Positions 53,582 through 62,200 of a stretch of 64,000 nt of DNA are shown piece after piece. The stretch's first letter is position 1, and each line of letters opens with the position of its first letter. The position numbers and the translations under genes are program-made. The DNA comes from Alloprevotella tannerae (GTDB taxonomy: Bacteria; Bacteroidota; Bacteroidia; Bacteroidales; Bacteroidaceae), in NCBI GenBank assembly GCA_015259125.1, contig JABZGR010000005.1, positions 42,208-106,207 of the forward strand. Direction: 5' to 3'. Under the pieces are notes generated by a model that was not told the DNA's origin, did no database searches, and was given only the letters and a program-made list of their open reading frames with translations.

Positions 53582-55795
53582 ATGGAGCAACAAGGAAGAT
53601 TTACTGCGGAAGAAAGAAGAGCCTTTCTTATATTGTATCGTAAGGCTCTTCGTGCTGCTCACTACGATTTGTCATTTACTCTTCGCCGAAGAATGCAAAC
53701 GTTCATTGAGCGAGAATTGGCTGAAGGATTTTCTCTGCACGATGATTTAGGACTAAATCGTCTCAATACCGCTTTAGCTACGATTCTTGAGACGGTCAAC
53801 GAAATCGGACTACACGGCGATAGTTTACTCTCTTGCTTGCTCCACGCCGTAGTGATTACTCCTGAACAATTACAGCGCGCCCAACGACTGTTTGGAGAAA
53901 GTCTCTGCCGCCCACTTTCCTCTTACATGAGTGCTGAACGCTTACTTTCCACAAAAGTTGCGGCGATGGAAAGTGATGATTTTCGTAATCTTTTCGTTTC
54001 TCAATGCGGAGATATGCGCGTTATCTTGTTGCTTATTGTTGATTGCGTTATCAGGATGCGACAGATCAAAAATACGCCATTTAAGGAAGCACAGCAGAAG
54101 CTTTCTATCGAAGCAGCCTACATCTATGCCCCTCTGGCGCACAAATTGGGTCTGTATACGATTAAAAGTGAGTTGGAAGACTTATCATTGAAGTATCTGG
54201 AACACGACGCCTACTATCATATTAAAGACAAACTCAATGCTACCAAAACTGTGCGCGATGCTTACGTCGAACGCTTTATTGCTCCGCTTCGAGAAAAACT
54301 CGATGCAGAAGGATTACAATATAAAATAAAGGGCCGCACTAAGAGTATTCATTCCATTTGGAAGAAGATGCAGAAGCAGCATTGCGACTTTGAAGGCGTA
54401 TATGATCTCTTTGCAATCAGAGTAATCATTGATGCACCCATTGAAGAGGAAAAAGCACTTTGTTGGAAAGTCTTTTCACTGATAACCTATGAGTATGAGT
54501 CCAATTTGAAGCGCTTACGCGATTGGCTCACTGTACCTAAAAGCAACGGATACGAGAGTTTGCACATCACGGTACTGGGCCCAAAAGAAAAATGGGTTGA
54601 AGTGCAAATTCGCTCTCAGCGTATGGATGAAACGGCAGAGCATGGACTAGCCGCCCATTGGCGTTATAAGGGCATTAAGGGTGGGGATGGGAATATCGAT
54701 TCTTGGCTAGCAAATATCCGGAGTGCTTTAGAGCGTGGCGATGAGCAGTCGCTTTCGGAGAATCTCGGAAGCAAGTTGGAGAAGAGTGCAGTTTACGTCT
54801 TTAGTCCTAAGGGAGATTTATATAAACTTCCCGTTGGCGCAAGCGTATTAGACTTTGCCTATCATATTCACACTGGTTTAGGAAATCGTTGTGTAGGAGG
54901 AAAAATCAATGGTAAGAATGTTTCGTTCCGCCAACGCTTGGAAAGTGGGCAGAAAGTAGAGATAATTACCTCATCATCTCAGACGCCAAAATTAGAGTGG
55001 CTTGATTACGTCGTCTCTCCGCGCTCTAAAGCCAAGATTAGAGCTGCACTCAACGACCGTGTTTCCGCTGATGGCAATATTGCCAAAGAAACTTTTGAGC
55101 GAAAATTTCGTAATAGAAAGATAGAATGGGTAGAAAGTATCTGGAATCATTTGATTATCAAGTTAGGCTACAAAGAAACCAACGAATTTTATAAGGCTGT
55201 GGCCGATGAAACGCTGGATACAAACGAGATCATTGACCAATATATAGCCATCTACAATAGAGAAAATACCCATAACGAACTCCCTACTATTCGAAGTGCA
55301 GAGGAGTTTAATCAAGTTGAATCCCCTCTTCAAGATTTTAATTCGACCGACGACATCCTAATGATAGGGCAGGATCTGAAAGGACTTGATTTTGAAATGG
55401 CTAAATGCTGTAGTCCCGTTTATGGAGACCAAGTTTTTGGTTTTGTGACCGTTAATGGCGGTATCAAAATCCATAGAACGTCCTGCCCTAACGCAGCAGA
55501 AATGAAGACGCGCTATCCCTATCGTATCGTGCAGGCACGATGGGCCGGAAAGGGCACAAGTAGGTATCCGATTACTTTAAGAGTGATAGGCAATGATGAT
55601 TTAGGCGTAGTCAATAATCTGACTTCCATCATTAGTAAAGAAGAAGCTGTAGGTCTACGATCTATTAAGATAGAGGCTAAGGACGGGCTTTTTGTCGGCA
55701 TCCTGACGCTATTGGTCAACGATAATAGAGTGCTGAATACCCTAATCAAAAAATTGAAGATTGTAAAGGGCGTTAAGGCTATATCTCGTACTTGA
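53582..55795 (+). CDS. RelA/SpoT-family (p)ppGpp synthetase with degenerate hydrolase domain
   Basis: The stringent-response enzyme, 737 residues: N-terminal HD-like region, synthetase (GRTKSIHSIWKKM, DLFAIRVI, PKSNGYESLHI, VEVQIRSQRMDETAEHGLAAHW), TGS (VYVFSPKGDLYKLPVGASVLDFA as VYVFSPKGDLYKL and VGASVLDFA) and C-terminal ACT. The family's HD motif, normally HDVVED, reads LLHAVVIT, so the metal-binding Asp is gone and hydrolase activity is doubtful. The motif that is RxKD in bifunctional enzymes reads RLRD here. It is probably synthetase-only or synthetase-dominant. Bacteroidota often carry a second, bifunctional Rel. Confidence 0.94.
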   Translation: MEQQGRFTAEERRAFLILYRKALRAAHYDLSFTLRRRMQTFIERELAEGFSLHDDLGLNRLNTALATILETVNEIGLHGDSLLSCLLHAVVITPEQLQRAQRLFGESLCRPLSSYMSAERLLSTKVAAMESDDFRNLFVSQCGDMRVILLLIVDCVIRMRQIKNTPFKEAQQKLSIEAAYIYAPLAHKLGLYTIKSELEDLSLKYLEHDAYYHIKDKLNATKTVRDAYVERFIAPLREKLDAEGLQYKIKGRTKSIHSIWKKMQKQHCDFEGVYDLFAIRVIIDAPIEEEKALCWKVFSLITYEYESNLKRLRDWLTVPKSNGYESLHITVLGPKEKWVEVQIRSQRMDETAEHGLAAHWRYKGIKGGDGNIDSWLANIRSALERGDEQSLSENLGSKLEKSAVYVFSPKGDLYKLPVGASVLDFAYHIHTGLGNRCVGGKINGKNVSFRQRLESGQKVEIITSSSQTPKLEWLDYVVSPRSKAKIRAALNDRVSADGNIAKETFERKFRNRKIEWVESIWNHLIIKLGYKETNEFYKAVADETLDTNEIIDQYIAIYNRENTHNELPTIRSAEEFNQVESPLQDFNSTDDILMIGQDLKGLDFEMAKCCSPVYGDQVFGFVTVNGGIKIHRTSCPNAAEMKTRYPYRIVQARWAGKGTSRYPITLRVIGNDDLGVVNNLTSIISKEEAVGLRSIKIEAKDGLFVGILTLLVNDNRVLNTLIKKLKIVKGVKAISRT

Positions 55796-55930
55796 GTTGC
55801 TTTCCTTACCTGCTTGTTTCTGTGCGCCCGAGACTGGTTAGCACATTGAAGGAGTAAGGATGGCAGGAAGCCCATTAAATATTGAATGGAAAAAGGCCGA
55901 TATGCGGTCTTTTGGTATACAAAGAAAATT

Positions 55931-56125
55931 ATGGCAGACGGAAATTATAATAGAAATATCTTACCTTATCACAACTATCAAAGCGGCTATCGTGCCGGCC
56001 GAGCAGCTATGCGCCGTTTAGCATTAGAAGCTTTTGATAAATGGCTTCAAGAAAATGAAGAGGCCTTTACGGCTGATAAAGCAGATGAAGCACGTGCTGC
56101 TTTCCAACTGTTGATAAGGGATTAA
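55931..56125 (+). CDS. Small conserved hypothetical protein
   Basis: 64 residues starting MADGNYNRNILPYHNYQSGY, then RAGRAAMRRLALEAFDKWL: a basic, Tyr/Asn-rich start and a helical C-terminal half. I recognise no function. ATG 55931 was chosen over the frame's first ATG (55886) because the protein-like pattern begins there. Neighbours are rel and ndk, both plus strand. Confidence 0.6.
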   Translation: MADGNYNRNILPYHNYQSGYRAGRAAMRRLALEAFDKWLQENEEAFTADKADEARAAFQLLIRD

Positions 56126-56309
56126 CCGATAGGCTGGGGTAGCCTTTGATTCAGCTCTGAAGGAACAGTGTAAAACGAAGAGCAAGAAAGTATCAATAAT
56201 CCTTCGGATGACTTCTTTTAACGGCAATAAAACCTTCTTATCGGGATTTTATTGTACTTTTGTGGTAGCCAATAGGCTTATTCTACACAAAATATAAATA
56301 TCTAAACAA

Positions 56310-56774
56310 ATGATGGAACGTACGCTTGTCCTACTCAAACCTTGCACTTTGCAGCGAGGATTGGTCGGAGAAATAATCAGTATTTTTGAAAAGAAAGGTT
56401 TGCACCTTTGTGGTATGAAAATGATGCAGTTGGATGATGCCATCTTGAACGAGCATTATGCACACTTGGCGCAGCGTCCATTTTTTCAGCGCGTCAAAAG
56501 CTCTATGGAGGCCGCACCTATTATCGCCATGTGCTTAGAGGGCGTTGAGGCGGTCACAGTTGTGCACGCTTTGTCAGGACCTACGAATGGACGCAATGCA
56601 CCGGCAGGCACCATTCGTGGTAATTATTGCATGAGTTGTCAAGAAAACATCGTACATACCAGTGACTCTCACGAAACGGCAGCAATAGAAATCAAGCGTT
56701 TTTTCCGGCCTGAGGAGTTGTATGATTGGCAATCGGCTACGTTCGACTATCTATATGCCAACGATGAATATTAA
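56310..56774 (+). CDS. ndk: Nucleoside-diphosphate kinase
   Basis: Transfers phosphate between nucleoside tri- and diphosphates through a phospho-His. 154 residues: RTLVLLKPCTLQRGLVGEII, ALSGPTNGRNAPAGTIRG and the catalytic His in ENIVHTSDSHETA. The usual RGD after GTI reads RGNYCMS, a common variant of the region in this phylum. The start could be 56310 or 56313. A strong terminator lies 60 bp downstream. Confidence 0.95.
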   Translation: MMERTLVLLKPCTLQRGLVGEIISIFEKKGLHLCGMKMMQLDDAILNEHYAHLAQRPFFQRVKSSMEAAPIIAMCLEGVEAVTVVHALSGPTNGRNAPAGTIRGNYCMSCQENIVHTSDSHETAAIEIKRFFRPEELYDWQSATFDYLYANDEY

Positions 56775-56834
56775 ACCAGGCGATAGGGAGGGGATTATAT
56801 TCTCAATCTCTAATTTTCTCGCCGATTAGTGCTT

Positions 56835-56868
56835 AAGATTGGGAGTATCACTCTCAATCTTTTTGTTT
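56835..56868 (+). terminator. Terminator after ndk
   Basis: AAGATTGGGAG (56835-56845) pairs with CTCTCAATCTT (56851-56861, one G-T wobble), loop of 5, then TTTTGTTTT. Confidence 0.75.
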
Positions 56869-56930
56869 TCTGAACTTATTTTTATCGCTCGGATTTTGAT
56901 TTTCGGCTGATCAATTTTAAAAGGGCGAAT

Positions 56931-57018
56931 ATACCACCGTGATGGTACAAATGTCCCCTTGTGGAAGTACAAACGTCTCATCGTGAAGGTACATTTTTCC
57001 TTCCACGATGAAGGAAGA
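56931..57018. repeat. Three to four tandem 22-bp units (family A, locus 4)
   Basis: Units start at 56931, 56953 and 56975; the first has TACCACCGTGATGGTA, the third ATCGTGAAGGTAC. A fourth stretch (56997-57018) has the core inverted (CCTTCCACGATGAAGG). The array lies between two converging genes. Confidence 0.78.
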
Positions 57019-57131
57019 TAAAATCAAGTAGTAGTTTTTTATAGACGAGGCTTAATCTACGGCATTTGGGACGCAACTTATTCTTCTTCTTGCCCTACAA
57101 TATTGCAAGTCTCTTCTTTGAGGCAAAAAAG

Positions 57132-57172
57132 AAAAGAGTCTCACGCCCTTATGCTGAGTGAGACTCTTTTTC
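57132..57172. terminator. Bidirectional terminator, mainly for the Omp28-like gene
   Basis: AAAAGAGTCTCAC (57132-57144) pairs with GTGAGACTCTTTT (57158-57170); T-rich sequence follows on both strands. It lies 36 bp beyond the minus-strand stop. Confidence 0.75.
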
Positions 57173-57207
57173 GTCAGAAGTTTGTTAAAAACTTATCCAA
57201 TAAAACT

Positions 57208-58965
57208 TTAAGGGATCAAGACTTTCTGAGAAGAAACTCGGCCGTCAGATGTCGTTGTACGTATGATGTAGACACCTTTTGTTAACTTGTCTTCAGCAGT
57301 CTTTACACCATTGATTGTATAGTAATCGCGAGCTACAACTCTGCTTGTCGTGGTTTGCTCAATGTTGGTAACTAAAGCATTAAAGGAAATACTTTCTGCA
57401 TTTTCAATCACACAATTTGTTGGATTTTTGCTATCATAGTCACCAATGAACGCGACGATGTACATATTACTCTTCTTCCAGCTGTCGTCAACTTGGAATG
57501 AGTAGGTATTCATAAAGCGGTTGTCATTCCATTCTACAACATCGCCCCACGTGCTATTGAAAGCACGAATCACGTGTTGGTGCGTGAAGTTAGGTGCTCC
57601 CGCCTGCTTCACTGCTTTTATATTATCTTCCACGAGATATACTGTCAGGCGAGCCGGAGTTTTAGAAAAATCTTCACTACGTTTACCTCTAGCTTCAATG
57701 TTAAGCTTGTGTGTGCTTTCATCATAGTAACCGCGCAAATTCAAAGAAGCGCGTGCTTTCTCCTCCAAGCGCTTTTCAATGTACATGATGAGTTCTTGCT
57801 TATTAGGGGAAACAACTGTTGTTGGAGTTCCTTCTCTTGAGAAGAAAGGATAACGATCGAACATTACGCCGGGTGCGAAAGTAGAACCACCCAAATTGTA
57901 CAAAAATAGCAAACCTTTATCGCATTCTTGCGTCAACCAGTCAGTGTGATAACCAGAATGGTGGCAAACGGCAATAACGTCGTCTTTATATTTGGGTTCA
58001 CTCAATACTTCATGCAAATAATTGGATACACGCGGGCAGTTGGGGCACTGCTCTGTCGTAAATTCCTCAACAAGAACTTTATGCTTGAAAGAATAAGAGG
58101 GTACCTGCATATTGTTGGCATCGTTTTCATCCGTTCCATTTTTTAATGCAGAGATCTTGATGTTAATAGGCTGTTTAATGCCGGCATCACTCACGTCCGG
58201 AATGCTGTAAGTTACTTCAGTAGATCCATTGGAAGCAAGAGCATTATCAAACTGATTGCTTACTTGCAGACTACCATCAGGAAGACTTGTAGACAAAGTG
58301 AAACCTTGGATTGTCTTTACTGCATAATTACGTACTTTGGCAGTGATCTTAATAGTGTTGGAGGCCAACTCTGGTACTGCAACAGCTGAAACAAGACCTA
58401 AATCATATTGAGGAAGCTTCTCGCCTTCAAATACGGCTTCGAGGCTTAAAGCACCTTCAGCAGATTTATCCTGCCAGGAAGATGTGGATCCGAGTCGTAT
58501 CCAAAAAGCATCTTTTTGTGGCTCTTCGATAACGGCTGTCGCTTTAGTTTTGTCGCGTTGTTTAAAGGAATAACCGATATAAATCCCTTCCTCGCTCTTT
58601 ATTTCATATGGCTGGTCGAGCTGGATTTTGTTCCATCCGCGTATGATTTTAGGATTATCCTCTTTAGATAAGCTCTTTTCTACAAGATTTGGTCCGGTTA
58701 AAGAGGTCCGAATCCAGACACGAATGCTGTCAATGTTCACTTTGCTGGCAAGGCCTGCATCAATTTCCACAATTCGACTCCCTTTATACATTTTTATTTT
58801 TGTGGGAGGTAAATAAATGGCTGCATCGACCCAAGTTCTTCCGGACGCTTCATAGTTGCTTTGCGTCGCAACTTGCCCATAACTATAGCCTACATTTAGC
58901 CTGTCTTGTGAACTCACGCTTTGCATGGCCAATAGAGCCAGCATTGAAAGTACGAATCTTCTCAT
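57208..58965 (-). CDS. Omp28-related protein with thioredoxin-like CxxC and T9SS sorting domain
   Basis: 585 residues. Signal peptide VLSMLALLAMQSVSSQ; an N-terminal beta region; a BACON/CARDB-like stretch (about 190-295); then a thioredoxin-like domain opening VLVEEFTTEQCPNCPRVSNY (CPNC), as in Omp28 family proteins; and a C-terminal type IX sorting domain (YTINGVKTAEDKLTKGVYII, ending SSQKVLIP). It should be exported across the outer membrane and either attached or released. Possible surface redox or adhesin role. It is divergent from the large adhesin gene. Confidence 0.85.
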   Translation of the reverse strand: MRRFVLSMLALLAMQSVSSQDRLNVGYSYGQVATQSNYEASGRTWVDAAIYLPPTKIKMYKGSRIVEIDAGLASKVNIDSIRVWIRTSLTGPNLVEKSLSKEDNPKIIRGWNKIQLDQPYEIKSEEGIYIGYSFKQRDKTKATAVIEEPQKDAFWIRLGSTSSWQDKSAEGALSLEAVFEGEKLPQYDLGLVSAVAVPELASNTIKITAKVRNYAVKTIQGFTLSTSLPDGSLQVSNQFDNALASNGSTEVTYSIPDVSDAGIKQPINIKISALKNGTDENDANNMQVPSYSFKHKVLVEEFTTEQCPNCPRVSNYLHEVLSEPKYKDDVIAVCHHSGYHTDWLTQECDKGLLFLYNLGGSTFAPGVMFDRYPFFSREGTPTTVVSPNKQELIMYIEKRLEEKARASLNLRGYYDESTHKLNIEARGKRSEDFSKTPARLTVYLVEDNIKAVKQAGAPNFTHQHVIRAFNSTWGDVVEWNDNRFMNTYSFQVDDSWKKSNMYIVAFIGDYDSKNPTNCVIENAESISFNALVTNIEQTTTSRVVARDYYTINGVKTAEDKLTKGVYIIRTTTSDGRVSSQKVLIP

Positions 58966-59181
58966 TATCGCATATTTAAAGTTAGATATGTTGGGTTATT
59001 GATCATTGCTCGTTTGTCTACATCTATTGTTTGAATATCGAATGCTCGGGACATCACTAATAAGCAGGTCTCCTGCGGATCAGCCCAAAAGTGGGCGAAA
59101 AAAAATTATCGCTTGCAAATATATAGATATTCCCAGATAACTTACAACATTTCTATTGTTTTTATTTTTTATCGCTAAAAA

Positions 59182-59213
59182 TTTGCGTTTTAGAAAACAA
59201 TCATCTACATTTG
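59182..59213 (+). promoter_or_regulatory. Promoter of the large adhesin gene
   Basis: TTTG (59182-59185), 20 bp, TACATTTG (59206-59213). Transcription would start near 59220, 37 bp before the ATG. Confidence 0.7.
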
Positions 59214-59256
59214 CGACTGCCTAATCTTTTTATTAAACTCTTGACACATAAGATCT

Positions 59257-62200
59257 ATGCGTAAGAAAACCTTAGCACTAATGGTCGGTCTTATGGCCAC
59301 ATTGACCATTGAAGGAGGATTGCACGCGCAGTCCCGGTTTAAAACACAGGGGGGCGAAAAGCTTCCCAAAATGATGAAAGAAAGTGAGAAGCTTTCTATT
59401 CCACCTGACGACATAAGGAAGGATTATCCTTTGCTACTAACAGCAAAGCCTTCCGGTCGGAATCTGTTTAAAACTCCTGGTAATATATCAGCAACAACGA
59501 AGACTCGTTCGCTAAAGGATGAAGCGTCTGACTTTACAATGTGGGGAAATCTAGTTTCTGCTGCATCTTGGAAGCAATATACTTCGTCTTCTAAGTATCC
59601 GTATGGGGTTTATTCGTTCTCTGTCCCAAGTATGACCAAGCAGGTCTTGAAGCAGTCTTTAAATATAAATGCAAATGGTGGAGGCGCTATTTATAATGAT
59701 CGCTTCCACTTCGTACATTTTACGCAGGTATATGGGGCAATTTTTGCATCTTATTATGAATATGATGTGAATACGTGGAAGGTTGTAAAATATGATGACC
59801 TTAGTGATAACGCTATGATTGCAACATCAGTTGCCTTCGATCCTACATCAGGAAAAGTTTATGGTTGTTTCTATACAAGCGACTTGAAAGGGCTAACAAT
59901 AGGAACGGTAGATTATGAAAAGGCTGAAAGAGAAGTGCTTTGTCCAACTTCCTTATCGTTCTTAGCCATTGCTGTCGATAAATATGGCCGCTTGTTTGGT
60001 ATTGATAGAAATGCAGATTTATATCGTATTGATAAGAAGACCGGCGCTCAAACAAAAATAGGCAATACGGGCGTTGCAATTGGTGCTTACTATCAGAGTG
60101 CTGCTTTCGATTTCAAAACGAACAAAATGTATTGGGCTTCAGCGGCAGAGTCAGAAGAGAATAATGTTCTTTATGAGGTTAATGTTAATACAGGACAAGC
60201 AACTGAAATAAAAGAATTTCCTGACAATGAGCAGCTAGTTTGCCTTTATATTCCCCAAGCGGTAAATAGAAAAGCTCCGCAAGAAGTAACAGATGTTGAC
60301 CTTAATTTTACAGGTGCTTCTACGACGGGAATAGTCAAGTTTAAGCTCCCAACCAAAGCGATTGATAGTACAGCTCTTTCTGGGTATGTAGAATATTTTG
60401 TTTTAGCAGAAGGCGATACTCTGAAAACCGGAAAATCATTTCCTGGTCTTACGATTAACGCCGATGTTACTGTTGCTGGTGGAAAGACTCCGTTTGTGGT
60501 TTTTGTAAAAAATACGGCAGGCGAGAGTAAGCGGACAATTGTAAAGAAATGGATAGGGAAGGATGTTCCTCTACAACCAGAAGGTATTAAATTGACCTTA
60601 GATACTAAAAGCAAGGTGACTTTAACTTGGACTGCTCCAACCAAAGGTAAAAATGGAGGCTATGTTAATCCTGCTGATTTGCGGTATAAGATTGTACGTT
60701 ATCCAGATGAGGTTATTGTAGCTGAGTCGCACGTTGGAACTACTTTCTCTGAAGAAATTACTCCAGAGTCATTAACTGCATACTATTATAAAGTAAGTGC
60801 AATTAATGAAGGTTATAAAGGAGAAGAGATTGTTTCTAATAAAGTGCTTGTAGGTGATCCGCTTGAGGTCCCTTATACAGAAGAGTTTGAAGGACTACCT
60901 GCATTTGATTTATATACGGTGATTGATGCGAATAAAGATGGCCGCACTTGGGTGATGAATAAGGTAGACAATATGGTCTTTAATCAATTTAACCCCATTA
61001 GGGATGCTGATGACTGGCTGATTTCTCCACCTATTCATTTGAGTAATGATAGACAATACTCATTCTCATTTGTTGTTAAGTCGACTAATAAGCTTAATTC
61101 AGAACGTATTTCTGCTTCATTAGGTAGTGGAAATGTAATTAACGATAGCTACAAAGTAATTGTTCCTGATACTACATTCCACGGTCCAAATGAGGTGACT
61201 ATCTCCACGTTGGTTTCTGTTAATAAGGATAGCATTTACAACTTTGCTTTCCACGCTACTAGCCAAAGTAATCAAGGTTATCTTTTCCTTAATAAGATAA
61301 TTATTACTGAAGGACCCAAATATGCTGCTCCGGACTCCGTTACGGACTATACATTAACTGCAGGTGCTGAGGGTGATTTATCTGCAGAGTTAAAGTTCCG
61401 CACACCTACGAAGGATCTTGAGGGTAAAAATCTTGGGACTCTTACAAAAGTAGAGATTCTTCGCAATGGCAAGCTCATTCATACAGTAGAAAATCCTGTA
61501 AAGGGCGTAATGCTTACCTACAAGGATAAGTCTGATGATATTGCTAATGGGTTTAACAAGTATTCTGTAGTTGTAAGTAACGCAAGCGGCGCAGGCCGAA
61601 TTGTTGAGAGAGACGTTTATCTTGGCTATGATGTACCGCGTGCACCACAAAATATTAAACTCGTTGACAACTTTGATGGAACCGCTCTCTTATCTTGGGA
61701 TTCTCCAGGTATTAAGGGTGTGAATGATGGCTACGTAGATGAAAGTGAACTCACTTATAATGTATTCTCTGTACAGGGAGAGTCTGTGTCTCCTTATAGA
61801 TCAGGTATAACAGCACGTTCTCTTGATGTTACCGATGTTCCGCAGACAGGCGAACAATCCTTATTCTACTTCTTACTTAAAGCAAGTTCTAGTGTTGGCG
61901 AAAGTACGATTGGACGCTCTCCATGGATTATTGTAGGTTCTCCCTATTCCTTGCCATTTCACGAAGGATTCTCTGGCGGGACTATAGAGAATAGTTTCTG
62001 GACCAGAGGTAAGGAAGGGAAAAACAACTTTGATATTGTAAATGAGGCATCTTCTGATAACGATGGCGGATGCTTGAAGTTCTTGGCTGATAAGAGTGGT
62101 GAGTCTGCAACCATTAGTTCTGGAAAAATTGACTTAGCTCAGGCTAACAATCCAAACTTGCTTTTCTCTTATTATGCTGTTCCTGGAAAAGATGATGTTA

